From Bacillus canaveralius (GTDB lineage Bacteria > Bacillota > Bacilli > Bacillales > Cytobacillaceae): a stretch of DNA of 64,000 bases. The stretch lies in assembly GCF_002860125.1 (NCBI RefSeq), contig NZ_PGVA01000012.1, forward strand, positions 1-64,000, given 5' to 3'. Every line of letters begins with the position of its first letter. The stretch's first letter is position 1. Below the pieces are notes generated by a model. The model made no database searches, was not told the DNA's origin, and saw only the letters and a program-made list of their open reading frames with translations. The translations under genes and the position numbers were made by a program. Positions 8,971 to 17,322 of the stretch are shown piece by piece.

Positions 8971-9362
8971 GTGATACATACTCTAAAAATTCATTTAATG
9001 AGGAAAACATTACTTCTGGTTCCTAATCTCCTTCACCGTGCATTGCGGTAAAGTCCAATCGCAAGATCGCCCGTAGGGCATCCGTATATCCATATCTGAG
9101 GCAACGGCGGAAAGGGAATGTTGCTGGAAACAATGTTTAGGTGTTTGAAGTTTGTCATTTACTAAAGAAGAGCCAGTCATATAACCGGAAAAAAATCCAC
9201 ACTTGAGTTTACGCGCTCGGTGGTGGATTATCGACACCTTTGAAACTTTTACTGCATGGACCATTGGTGTCCGGCTTCAGGGCGTTTTTTTGTAATGTGT
9301 ACTACTTTCAAGTGTTATTACTCCCAGGAATAGAAAATTGAAAGTCAGCAGTAGTCGAAAAC

Positions 9363-9620
9363 TTAAGCGCCGATTTTAGCTTTTTCTCTTTTTGGGCAAA
9401 TAAAATTGCTGACTGAAATGAGGAAATCAACACTTAACACAACCGTCCAGATTTTTAATATTCCATTTAATGCTTCGGTCCGGGACGGATCGTTTATAAA
9501 ATAAATCATTCCGAGTAAAAGTCCCGCACCTATCAGATAAGCTAAGGCATGAACTAAGAGGAACTTTGGTAGATGATTTTTGTTACATAATCGTAATATT
9601 TGTAATAATCTTTGGTGGAA
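9363..9620 (-). pseudogene. Possible remnant of a two-helix membrane protein
   Basis: The minus strand reads FLLVHALAYLIGAGLLLGMIYF, then NGILKIWTVVLSVDFLISVSNF and CPKREKAKIGA with a stop. This is two clear membrane helices and a basic tail with real coding character. There is no ATG or GTG with a ribosome site at its head, and an in-frame stop lies upstream, so it is either a decayed gene or uses an unusual start. The rest of the 8971-9837 gap shows no other convincing gene. Confidence 0.35.
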
Positions 9621-9837
9621 TCAAAATTTCTTACAGCTTTTAAGGGCTTTACAAGCTCCTTACCACTGTTCAGGAACAATTCCTTATTAGCTAATAATTG
9701 AAATAAAAATATAACATGAAGCAGCATCTCTGCGGGGGAATTCAACCGGAGTTTTTTAATACTATTGCAACAAAAATGATGGTAATTTTTAGTACAATTA
9801 TATTGATGAAAATATAATTGTAAAGAAGGCGATATTT

Positions 9838-10545
9838 TTGAGAGAATCTATTGATAACTTTGATGATGTGTTGGAAATGCTTGATGCTCTATTAAAAGAA
9901 GAATCTCGTTTTAATTGGGATACTTTTTATTCTGAGCGGGAGCGAGGCATACCGTTTTTTGTGAATTGTCCTGATGAAAATTTAGTAAGTTATTTTGAAA
10001 AAAATCTGATTGGTCCCGGGAAAGTGCTTGAACTTGGCTGCGGTCCTGGCAGGAATGCCATTTATATGGCTGAAAAAGGTTGTTCTGTTGATGCGGTAGA
10101 CCTTTCACAAGAGGGACTTGAGTGGGGAGCCGAACGGGCGAAAGAAAGGAATCTTGACATAAATTTCATGTTGAAAAACATCTTCGAACTGAAGATTGAA
10201 GAAGGTGCATATGATTTCGTATATGATTCAGGTTGTTTTCATCATATCGCGCCGCACAGGAGGATGAGCTATATCAATTTGTTAAAGACCGCTCTAAAAC
10301 CAAATGGTCTCTTTGCCCTTACGTTTTTTGTCCAGGGCGGTCGGTTGGGCGGATCAGACATCACAGATTGGGAAGTATACCGGTTGCGCAGCCTTAAAGG
10401 CGGGCTGGGTTTTACAGAAGAAAAATTAACAGCGATCTTTAAAGATTTTGAAGCAGTTGAAATCCGTAAAATGAAGGAAATCACACAGCCAAATTCCCTT
10501 TTTGGTGTTTCTGATTTGTGGACAGCTTTATTTAGGAAAAAATGA
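9838..10545 (+). CDS. Class I SAM-dependent methyltransferase
   Basis: A 235-residue enzyme. Motif I is VLELGCGPGRNAIYMAEKG, the acidic end of beta-2 is VDAVDLSQEG, and the post-motifs are YDFVYDSGCFHHI and LKPNGLFALTFF. This is the methyltransf_25/11 type acting on small molecules; the acceptor is unknown. The start is TTG 9838, behind a weak AAGAAGGCG and at the beginning of the family's N-terminus. An AT-rich promoter-like stretch lies just upstream. No obvious operon partner. Confidence 0.82.
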   Translation: MRESIDNFDDVLEMLDALLKEESRFNWDTFYSERERGIPFFVNCPDENLVSYFEKNLIGPGKVLELGCGPGRNAIYMAEKGCSVDAVDLSQEGLEWGAERAKERNLDINFMLKNIFELKIEEGAYDFVYDSGCFHHIAPHRRMSYINLLKTALKPNGLFALTFFVQGGRLGGSDITDWEVYRLRSLKGGLGFTEEKLTAIFKDFEAVEIRKMKEITQPNSLFGVSDLWTALFRKK

Positions 10546-10678
10546 AGTATTTCACCTTGACGGAAAAGATCAATTTATTCGGGCAATGGACGGGAATCTT
10601 GATATAAACACTATATTGAAAAACATCAATAGGAAGGCTGACTTTGTTCAAGTAAAAAGTCTTCAAAAAATTAGTTGA
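10544..10678 (+). pseudogene. C-terminal coding scrap, unidentified
   Basis: A frame overlapping the methyltransferase stop reads EVFHLDGKDQFIRAMDGNLD, then INRKADFVQVKSLQKIS with a stop. It lacks a start and ribosome site, but the composition is protein-like. It could be the tail of a gene fused here by deletion. Confidence 0.3.
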
Positions 10679-10729
10679 GAAATGAAGTCCGGCAGCAAAT
10701 CATGTTTTTTCTTGTTATTTATAAAGAAG

Positions 10730-11109
10730 GTGGGTAATATTAAACCGTTTAAGAAGCTTTATTTATTAAAAAAAGCAATTACATTCCTGATGTTCTTCAT
10801 AAGAGTAATTATACTTGGATTAATTACATATGATTTTTTTCAACAATTACATTCCTGATGTTCTTCATAAGAGTAATTATACTTGGATTAATTACATATG
10901 ATTTTTTTCAACACTTTTCTCCGGAAGTTCCCGTTGGATTACAATTCGAGGGACTTCGCGCAAGTTTGATTTTATTTTACATTCCTTTATCCTTTTTATT
11001 ATTGATGTTTACCTGGTTTCTACAAAGCAAAAAAATTATTTTGATTACATTAATCATCGATATTTTAGTCATCTGTTTCTTTGACGATATGCTTAGGTTT
11101 TTTATTTAG
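10730..11109 (+). pseudogene. Small membrane protein gene split by a 68-bp duplication
   Basis: The ancestral frame appears to be GTG 10730 (VGNIKPFKKLYLLKKAITFL) continuing into MFFIRVIILGLITYDFF, then EVPVGLQFEGLRASLILFYI and two more hydrophobic helices. A 68-bp tandem duplication (10776-10911) shifts the frame, so the first copy ends at TGA 10856-10858. The second copy restarts at an ATG overlapping that stop (TGATG, ATG at 10858). An 83-residue, three-helix protein could still be made from 10858 by coupling. Function unknown. Confidence 0.6.
10776..10911. repeat. 68-bp perfect tandem duplication
   Basis: Bases 10776-10843 are repeated at 10844-10911 with no differences that I can see. 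The unit starts CAATTACATTCCTGATG and ends in TTTTTTTCAA. Because 68 is not a multiple of three, it frameshifts the membrane protein gene it lies in. Confidence 0.9.
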
Positions 11110-11283
11110 TCAGTCAAAGATAGAGGAGGAAAAGGATGGCGTATGTAAAAAGGTAGCCTGTTTCCAAAGTCTACACATTGTTTACAGCTATAAAAGACCC
11201 ATTTGTTTTTTGTGATTTTTTGGAAGGGTTTTCAATAGGGGGAATCGAATTTTTGTTACAGCACTGAAAAAGAAGGGGGAAAT

Positions 11284-12066
11284 TTGTTTATGCCGTCTGT
11301 GTTAATGACGACTGAAGGCCATATTGCTGTGGTGACATTAAATCGAGAGGATGCTTTAAATGCGTTTAATTATGAGACACTTGCAGAGCTCCAAATGGTA
11401 GCGGAAGAAATTCGGGTCAATAAAGAGATTCGCGTTGTGATTTTTACAGGAGCAGGTGACAAAGCGTTTTCTGTTGGAGCCGATTTGAAAGAGCGTAAAA
11501 CATTAACAGAACAGCAAGTAAAGCGGAATCTGTATAAAATCAATGAAGTGTTCAACCTGATCGACCAGCTGCCCCAGCCGACAATTGCAGCAATCAACGG
11601 TTATGCTTTTGGGGGTGGGATGGAACTCGCTTTAGCTTGCGATATCCGAATCGGAGCAGAGGGCACGCAGATGGGATTGACGGAAACAAGCCTGGCCATT
11701 ATCCCCGGAGCAGGTGGAACGCAAAGGCTTCCCCGCCTGATCGGACAGTCAAAGGCACTTGAGCTGATTTTAACGGCACGCCGCCTCACTTCAGAGGAAG
11801 CATACGAGTATGGCCTTTTAAATAAAATTTCCAAACGGGAACAATTGCAGGCGGATTGCCTTGCAATGGCTGAGAGCATGCTTAACAACGGCCCGATTGC
11901 CTTGCAGCAAGCTAAATTTGCAATCAAAAACGGCATGAATACCGATTTGCAAACCGGAATGCAAATTGAGCGAAAAGCCTATGAAGTTACGATTCCAACT
12001 GCTGATCGGCTCGAAGCGCTACGGGCGTTTAGTGAAAAAAGAAAACCTGAATACAAGGGAGAATAA
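11284..12066 (+). CDS. Enoyl-CoA hydratase/isomerase (crotonase family)
   Basis: A 260-residue protein of normal crotonase length. The oxyanion-hole segment is FSVGADLKE. Both catalytic glutamate positions of hydratases are kept: one in GYAFGGGMELALACD, one in the segment LTETSLAIIPGAGGTQRL. It probably hydrates trans-2-enoyl-CoA in fatty or branched-chain acid degradation. AGGGGG is 4 bp before TTG 11284 and 10 bp before ATG 11290, so either start is possible. It stands alone with its own terminator. Confidence 0.85.
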   Translation: MFMPSVLMTTEGHIAVVTLNREDALNAFNYETLAELQMVAEEIRVNKEIRVVIFTGAGDKAFSVGADLKERKTLTEQQVKRNLYKINEVFNLIDQLPQPTIAAINGYAFGGGMELALACDIRIGAEGTQMGLTETSLAIIPGAGGTQRLPRLIGQSKALELILTARRLTSEEAYEYGLLNKISKREQLQADCLAMAESMLNNGPIALQQAKFAIKNGMNTDLQTGMQIERKAYEVTIPTADRLEALRAFSEKRKPEYKGE

Positions 12067-12091
12067 AAAACACGATTCTGTCGTGTTTTTT
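12065..12091 (+). terminator. Terminator after the crotonase gene
   Basis: AAAACACGA pairs with TCGTGTTTT across a 5-nt loop, and the stem ends in a T run. Confidence 0.8.
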
Positions 12092-12120
12092 ATTCGGAAT
12101 TTCTGTGCAAAAAACGGTTT

Positions 12121-12210
12121 CGCTTAAATAAAGCCGACTTCCGCTTAATTATTGGAATAAACGCTTAATTCCCGAGTCGTTTCGCTTAATTCCCCCGATT
12201 TTTCGCTTAA
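12121..12210. repeat. Five phased CGCTTAA repeats
   Basis: CGCTTAA occurs at 12121, 12142, 12162, 12183 and 12204, with start-to-start spacings of 21, 20, 21 and 21 bp, about two helical turns. Four of the copies continue as CGCTTAATT. The bases between copies are not conserved. It lies in the 440-bp gap between the crotonase terminator and the ABC operon. No coding function; the role is unknown. Confidence 0.8.
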
Positions 12211-12451
12211 TTATTTTGGGCTGTTACCCATAATAGTTATTTTGTGGTAAATAATAGATATATTTAGGGAAAATTCGCCGTTTAATAACTATGATTTTAT
12301 CAAATTCAAACATATCATTCTAAAAAGACAAAAAAAAGCAAATTTGCAGCTGGTTTTATTCAAGTCGCGGTCGCTTTAACACCTAAAAGTGGTTTGCCAT
12401 CCTCTGAATAACATCCACCAATAGAAATTATTGCATATTCCACGAAAATAC

Positions 12452-12481
12452 TTGTAAAATAGCTAAACTTACATATATAAT
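12452..12481 (+). promoter_or_regulatory. Predicted sigma-A promoter of the ABC transporter operon
   Basis: TTGTAA (12452-12457), an 18-bp spacer and TATAAT (12476-12481), 54 bp upstream of the lipoprotein start. No T-box or other leader RNA is visible. Confidence 0.55.
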
Positions 12482-12534
12482 TTAGTACATAAAAGCGTAA
12501 AAGCGCGAAAGTGATGATTGAGGGGGAACTGAAA

Positions 12535-13530
12535 ATGAAAAAGAGATTGGTATACGGAGGCATTAGCGGATTGTTGGCTTTAGTGTTATTAAGCGGGTGC
12601 GGCACTACAAGTACAAACGGAAGTGGAGAGCAGCCTAAAGGGGATGGTGCCTTTAAGGTTGGCGTTACGCAAATTGTCGAGCATCCTTCCCTTGATGCCG
12701 CGTTTGAAGGATTTAAAAAGGCGCTTGAAGAGAATGATGTCGAGGTTGAATACGATGTGCAGATTGCCCAGGGTGATCAAAGTAATAGTCAAACGATTGC
12801 CAATAATTTCACGGGAGACGGGGTTAATTTAATTTTCGCAAACTCCACTCCAAGTGCGCTGAGCTCATTAAATGCTACTAAAGAGATTCCAATTGTGTTT
12901 ACTTCTGTGACTGATCCTGTTGGTGCAGGGCTGGTTGCGGCAATGGATCAGCCTGGGGAAAATATTACCGGAACGACCGATACACACCCGGATGCGATTC
13001 CGAATACGGTCAAATTCATGAGCGAGCAGATGGACGGAGAAACAGTCGGCGTCATTTATAACTCGGGTGAGCAAAATTCGGTTGCGCAGATCGATTTGGT
13101 TAAGAAAGCGCTCAAAGATACCGATTTGAAATTAACGGAAGCGACCGTGTCCAATTCTTCTGAAGTCAAACAGGCGGCTGAATCATTGGTCGGCAAGGCT
13201 GATATGATTTATATCATTACAGATAACACCGTCGTTTCGGCACTTGAATCGGTGATTCAAACCGCGAATGATAATGATATCCCGTTATTTGTCGGAGAAC
13301 TGGATTCCGTGCAGCGGGGCGGTTTTGCTGCGTATGGATTCGATTATGCTGATATCGGTCACGAGGCTGGTGTGATGGCGGCACAAATATTGAAAGGTGA
13401 GAAGAAGCCTGCAGAGATTCCCGTTCAATATCCGCAAAAATTGAAGCTCGTAATCAATGAGAAAGCTGCTGAAGACATGAATATTGAAATCAAAGAAGAA
13501 TGGAAAGAAACTGCAGAGTTCGTAAAATAA
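12535..13530 (+). CDS. ABC transporter substrate-binding lipoprotein (PF04392 type)
   Basis: A 331-residue precursor with a lipoprotein signal: a basic N-terminus, LLALVLLSGC lipobox, then a Ser/Thr/Gly linker. The mature part is a type I periplasmic-binding fold of the PF04392 (TrpX-like) family: FKVGVTQIVEHPSLD, NLIFANSTPSALSSL, TGTTDTHPD, VGVIYNSGEQNS and YAAYGFDYADIG-like segments. ATG 12535 follows AGGGGGAAC. It is first in an operon with a permease and an ATPase. Relatives import tryptophan or other small ligands in streptococci; the ligand here is not established. Confidence 0.87.
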   Translation: MKKRLVYGGISGLLALVLLSGCGTTSTNGSGEQPKGDGAFKVGVTQIVEHPSLDAAFEGFKKALEENDVEVEYDVQIAQGDQSNSQTIANNFTGDGVNLIFANSTPSALSSLNATKEIPIVFTSVTDPVGAGLVAAMDQPGENITGTTDTHPDAIPNTVKFMSEQMDGETVGVIYNSGEQNSVAQIDLVKKALKDTDLKLTEATVSNSSEVKQAAESLVGKADMIYIITDNTVVSALESVIQTANDNDIPLFVGELDSVQRGGFAAYGFDYADIGHEAGVMAAQILKGEKKPAEIPVQYPQKLKLVINEKAAEDMNIEIKEEWKETAEFVK

Positions 13531-13561
13531 CATTTTAAACGAAATAGAGAGGAAGAATTTT

Positions 13562-14590
13562 ATGTTTACAGCCATATTTGGTTCGATCGAATCAGGTGCT
13601 ATTTATGCGATTATGGCTTTGGGGGTTTATCTGTCCTTCAGAATATTGGATTTTCCTGATTTAACAGTTGACGGAAGTTTTGTTACCGGGGCATCTGTGG
13701 CTGCAGTGTTGGTCGTCTCAGGAACGAATCCCTTTTTGGCAACGGCCGCTGCGATACTGGCGGGGTTCTTAGCTGGATGCATCACCGGTCTGTTGCACAC
13801 AAAAGGGAGAATTAATGCATTGTTATCAGGAATTTTAATGATGATTGCCCTCTATTCTATTAATCTGCGAATTATGGGCAAATCCAATGTACCGCTTTTA
13901 GCGGAATCTACGGTGATCACAGCGATCAGGGATTTTTGGAAAAGCCTCGGGATAGACGATGGCATGCAAACTTTGCTGAACAGCGCTGGTTTATCTGCCT
14001 TTGTTCCAAATACATGGGGAATCTTGATCGTTATGATCGTGCTGGCTCTTATTGTTAAGCTCGGAATTGATTTATTCCTGAGGACGGATCTCGGCTTGGC
14101 GATCAGGGCGACCGGTAATAATGAAATGATGATCCGCAGCTTTTCTGCTAACACGGACTATTTGAAAGTACTAGGATTGGGGCTTTCCAATGCACTTGTC
14201 GCTTTTTCAGGTGCATTGGTTGCCCAGTATTCTGGCTATAGTGACGTTGGAATGGGAATTGGGATGATCATTGTCGGGCTCGCTTCAGTCATCATTGGTG
14301 AAGCGGTATTCGGAGCAAAAAACATTGTCAGGGCGACTTTGGCCGTGATTGGCGGTGCGATTCTGTACCGGATCATCGTAACGATTGCTTTAAGGGTGGA
14401 ATTTTTAGATACTGGCGATATGAAATTAATCACCGCGTTTATCGTTGTTTGTGCGCTAGTTTTTCCGAGATTGATAGAAAACCAGAAGGAGAAACAGCGG
14501 AGAAGGCAACGAATCAAAAGCCGAAAGGCAGAGTTTAACGTCGTGGAGAAGGGTGGTGAACATGTTGCTGCAGCTAAATCAGATATTTAA
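13562..14590 (+). CDS. ABC transporter permease
   Basis: A 342-residue integral membrane protein of the branched-chain/ribose-type permease family (BPD_transp_2), with about eight to nine helices. Recognisable segments are GAIYAIMALGVYLSFRILDF, PDLTVDGSFVTGA and DLGLAIRATGNNEMMIRSF, the cytoplasmic loop that contacts the ATPase. It starts 31 bp after the binding-protein stop behind GAGAGGAAG. Its last 29 bp overlap the ATPase gene, which points to translational coupling. Confidence 0.87.
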   Translation: MFTAIFGSIESGAIYAIMALGVYLSFRILDFPDLTVDGSFVTGASVAAVLVVSGTNPFLATAAAILAGFLAGCITGLLHTKGRINALLSGILMMIALYSINLRIMGKSNVPLLAESTVITAIRDFWKSLGIDDGMQTLLNSAGLSAFVPNTWGILIVMIVLALIVKLGIDLFLRTDLGLAIRATGNNEMMIRSFSANTDYLKVLGLGLSNALVAFSGALVAQYSGYSDVGMGIGMIIVGLASVIIGEAVFGAKNIVRATLAVIGGAILYRIIVTIALRVEFLDTGDMKLITAFIVVCALVFPRLIENQKEKQRRRQRIKSRKAEFNVVEKGGEHVAAAKSDI

Positions 14591-15359
14591 AGTGTTCAAT
14601 GAAGGGACCCTTGACGAAAAAATTGCTCTCGATCATATCGATCTGCATCTTGTCCCTGGTGATTTTGTGACAGTAATCGGCAGCAATGGTGCAGGTAAGT
14701 CGACGTTAATGAACATTATTTCCGGCAAGTATGCACCTGATGAAGGAGAGGTTTATATTCATGGGAATAATGTCACTGATGAACCGGAATTTAAAAGGGC
14801 GAAACGAATTGGCCGGGTTTTCCAGGATCCGATGGCCGGCACCGCCCCAGGGATGACAATTGAAGAGAATCTGGCAATTGCCTATGCAAGAACAGCGTTA
14901 CGCGGCTTTAGGCGGGGAGTATCAAAGAAGCGGAGGCAGTTTTTTAAAGAAGTGCTTGAGACGCTCCAGCTCGGGCTGGAAAACAGGCTCGAGGCAAAAG
15001 CCGGTTTGCTTTCTGGCGGCGAACGCCAGGCATTATCCCTGTTAATGGCGACATTCACGAAGCCCGATCTGCTGCTTCTCGACGAGCATACCGCAGCACT
15101 TGATCCTTCCCGGGCAGAGCTGATTACGAGCTTAACCGGACAGATCGTATCCGAACATAAATTGACGGCGTTAATGGTTACCCATAATATGCAGCAGGCT
15201 CTCGATCTCGGAAACCGGCTTATTATGATGGATCAGGGCCAGATCATTTTTGAAGCGAATTCCAGTGAAAAAAGCGGTTTGACGGTCGATAAATTGCTCC
15301 AGGAGTTCCAGCGCATCCGCGGTGAAAAAATTAACAGCGACCGCTCAGTCTTGATATAA
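14562..15359 (+). CDS. ABC transporter ATP-binding protein
   Basis: A 265-residue ATPase: Walker A GSNGAGKST, Q-loop RVFQDP, signature LSGGERQALSLL, Walker B LLLLDEHTAALDP and H-loop VTHNM. It powers the importer formed with the two preceding genes. I chose ATG 14562 because AGGGTGGTG lies just upstream; an in-frame GTG at 14553 falls inside that ribosome site. The gene ends the operon and is followed by a terminator. Confidence 0.9.
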   Translation: MLLQLNQIFKVFNEGTLDEKIALDHIDLHLVPGDFVTVIGSNGAGKSTLMNIISGKYAPDEGEVYIHGNNVTDEPEFKRAKRIGRVFQDPMAGTAPGMTIEENLAIAYARTALRGFRRGVSKKRRQFFKEVLETLQLGLENRLEAKAGLLSGGERQALSLLMATFTKPDLLLLDEHTAALDPSRAELITSLTGQIVSEHKLTALMVTHNMQQALDLGNRLIMMDQGQIIFEANSSEKSGLTVDKLLQEFQRIRGEKINSDRSVLI

Positions 15360-15362
15360 AAC

Positions 15363-15394
15363 AAAAACACATGGGAGTGGACCATGTGTTTTTA
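15363..15394 (+). terminator. Terminator of the ABC operon
   Basis: AAAACACATGG pairs with CCATGTGTTTT across a short loop and is followed by T-rich sequence. Confidence 0.8.
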
Positions 15395-15437
15395 TTTGGC
15401 GGGATTTAAACGAGGTTTAGGGCGGTGGATCAAGCTT

Positions 15438-15989
15438 TTACGGATAATACATGACAGCTTGATACCTGATCATCTCTTCCCCGGAGTTTTTATAGGTGTG
15501 TGATTTATTTGCTGTGAACCGGATCGAACCACCAGCCTCAATTTGGTATGTATTGTCGCCGATAAGCATTTCAAGGCTTCCGTTCATGACGGTAATATAT
15601 TCTTCGACCCCTTCGTTATGGCGTTCGGAAGTATGGATGCTGCCTCTGTCCATTTCAACAATAAATATTTCAAACCTTTTTCTAGGATCAAAGGAAAAAA
15701 TTGAATAAACGCGGTAGTCGCCGTTATTTTCGATGACAGGGGAAACATTTTGCAATGGCACAAACGCAATATCTGCAGGCTCGTCGTTTATAAGCGAAGA
15801 AAAAGACACCTGGAGCCCGGTGGCAATTTTCCAGAGGGTGGTAACGGTTGGGTTGGATTCGCCTCGCTCGATCTGGCCGAGCATCGCTTTGCTGACGCCG
15901 GTAAGGCTGGCCGTTTGATCAAGGCTTATGCCTCGATTATTCCGAACTGCTTTTAAATTTTTCCCAATATTTTTTTGGATATTTTCCAT
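15438..15989 (-). CDS. XRE-family regulator with cupin domain
   Basis: A 183-residue regulator. Residues 8-65 are an XRE helix-turn-helix (GKNLKAVRNNRGISLDQTAS and MLGQIERGESNPTVTTLWKIA). Residues about 110-180 are a cupin_2 barrel (ERHNEGVEEYITVMNGSLEM and IEAGGSIRFTANKSHTYKN) with the usual metal-site histidine and glutamates. It is divergent from azlCD. The same HTH-cupin/AzlCD pairing is common in Firmicutes, so it most likely controls those genes. The ligand is unknown. Confidence 0.85.
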   Translation of the reverse strand: MENIQKNIGKNLKAVRNNRGISLDQTASLTGVSKAMLGQIERGESNPTVTTLWKIATGLQVSFSSLINDEPADIAFVPLQNVSPVIENNGDYRVYSIFSFDPRKRFEIFIVEMDRGSIHTSERHNEGVEEYITVMNGSLEMLIGDNTYQIEAGGSIRFTANKSHTYKNSGEEMIRYQAVMYYP

Positions 15990-16120
15990 TTTTTCCTCCG
16001 AAAGAATTGTACAATATAACGCACGTATGTATAATATAGTTTAATTATAATCCTGAGAATATATACGTTTATTTTAATATAAAACTAGCGGAATATAAAC
16101 CGGAAAAAGGCGGTGGCACT
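15990..16120. promoter_or_regulatory. Divergent control region between the cupin regulator and azlC
   Basis: A 131-bp AT-rich region shared by two divergent promoters. It contains a perfect 10-bp palindrome (ATTGTACAAT, 16006-16015) and several TATAAT-like boxes at about 16030-16050. I infer that it holds the operator of the XRE-cupin protein; the exact site is not certain. Confidence 0.4.
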
Positions 16121-16852
16121 GTGGCAGAATTAACGTTGGGCAAACATTCTTCCGAGTTTAGAAAAGGAATTCAAGCCGGAGTCAGCATTGGGATCGGCTA
16201 TTTTCCGATCGCGGTAACTTTCGGGCTATTGGCAAAAACAACAGGGCTTTCAATCGGTGAAACGATGCTGATGAGCCTGATTGTTTTTGCAGGCGCGGCG
16301 CAATACATTTCTCTCAGTCTATTAACGCTCGGAACGGGTGTTTTTGAAATTATCTTAACAACCTTTATCGTGAATATCCGCCACTTTCTGATGGCGGCTT
16401 CCCTTAATGAAAAATGTGAGGATGACCATCTTTTCAATAAAGCGATCTATTCTTTTGGAATCACCGATGAAACGTTCTCGGTAGCAGCAACAAAAGAAGG
16501 GACGGTTACGACAGGATATATTTTCGGCGTGATCGCGGTTTCCTATTCAAGCTGGGTAGTCAATTCCGGACTTGGACATTTACTCGGTGCAAGCCTTCCG
16601 GAAACGTTGCAGGAAAGCATGTCTGTCGCTTTGTATGCGATGTTTATCGGCCTGCTCGTCCCATCTATGAAAAAAACTGTTAAAGTGGGTTTTTTGGCTG
16701 CTCTTGCGGCTTCCTTTAATACAATTTTTACGTTGGCAGGATGGCTTTCAACTGGATGGGCGATTGTATCGGCAACGCTCCTTTCGGCCGTGATCGCTGA
16801 AGCGGTTGAACTGATGAAAGGGAAGCAAAGGAGTGACGCAAGTGAGCAGTGA
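16121..16852 (+). CDS. azlC: AzlC-family branched-chain amino acid exporter, large subunit
   Basis: A 243-residue membrane protein with AzlC motifs: GVSIGIGYFPIAVTFGLLAK, VFAGAAQYISLSLL, NIRHFLMAASL and ITDETFSVA. Together with the small AzlD subunit it exports branched-chain amino acids or analogues such as azaleucine. The start is GTG 16121 behind AAGGCGGTGG. The coding end overlaps azlD by 11 bp. Confidence 0.9.
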   Translation: MAELTLGKHSSEFRKGIQAGVSIGIGYFPIAVTFGLLAKTTGLSIGETMLMSLIVFAGAAQYISLSLLTLGTGVFEIILTTFIVNIRHFLMAASLNEKCEDDHLFNKAIYSFGITDETFSVAATKEGTVTTGYIFGVIAVSYSSWVVNSGLGHLLGASLPETLQESMSVALYAMFIGLLVPSMKKTVKVGFLAALAASFNTIFTLAGWLSTGWAIVSATLLSAVIAEAVELMKGKQRSDASEQ

Positions 16853-17147
16853 AATCGTCTGGATGATTATCGGAATGGGTGTTGTTACCTATATCCCGAG
16901 AATGCTTCCATTTGTCTTGTTTCAAGGAAAAGAGCTGCCTGCTTTTTTGCAGGGGGTACTGAGAAATGTCCCGTATGCCACTTTAGGGGCGCTTATTTTT
17001 CCAGGGATACTGTTCATTCAGGAGGATATATGGTACGGGCTGCTTGGAGCTGCCGCTGCCTTTATTGTAGCTTATCTCGGCGCTAATGTGATCATCGTGG
17101 TCCTCGGCTCGATTGCGGTATTAACTTTATATTCCTATCTATTTTGA
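16842..17147 (+). CDS. azlD: AzlD-family exporter, small subunit
   Basis: A 101-residue membrane protein with three to four helices and the AzlD signature: a short N-terminus, TYIPRMLPFVLF, then LQGVLRNVPYATLGALIFPG. It pairs with AzlC. I chose GTG 16842 because AAAGGAG lies at the correct distance; an in-frame GTG at 16833 is inside that ribosome site. Its start overlaps the azlC stop. Confidence 0.88.
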   Translation: MSSEIVWMIIGMGVVTYIPRMLPFVLFQGKELPAFLQGVLRNVPYATLGALIFPGILFIQEDIWYGLLGAAAAFIVAYLGANVIIVVLGSIAVLTLYSYLF

Positions 17148-17156
17148 ACTTTCGCG

Positions 17157-17192
17157 ACTGCCGGTTCCTGATGTGGACCGGCAGTAATTTTT
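17157..17192 (+). terminator. Terminator of azlCD
   Basis: A 9-bp stem (ACTGCCGGT / ACCGGCAGT), an 11-nt loop and then AATTTTTTC. Confidence 0.85.
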
Positions 17193-17322
17193 TCATTGAT
17201 TTTTGCTGGAACCGTGCATCCTATGTTTAGAGAACTGATAGCTTGGTTAAGATCTGGTTCTAATTCGGGAATTTTTTATTAAACTAATAAGAGAACAGGT
17301 TGTACATTGGAGGTGAAAAAAG

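Noticed and set aside
9010-9264. 84-residue minus-strand open frame
   Set aside because: No ribosome site, composition unlike a protein and no recognisable motif; treated as non-coding.
9554-9745. 63-residue minus-strand frame ending YQSSS
   Set aside because: It overlaps the better membrane-type reading of 9363-9620 in another frame and has no ribosome site.
12360-12450. Minus-strand reading ISIGGCYSEDGKPLLGVKAT ending in a stop
   Set aside because: Looks like a possible C-terminal scrap of a gene but is only about 30 codons, with no start or family match.
12210-12510. T-box or tryptophan riboswitch upstream of the TrpX-like operon
   Set aside because: No T-box sequence (TGGNACCGCG-like), no specifier stem and no terminator/antiterminator pair are visible.
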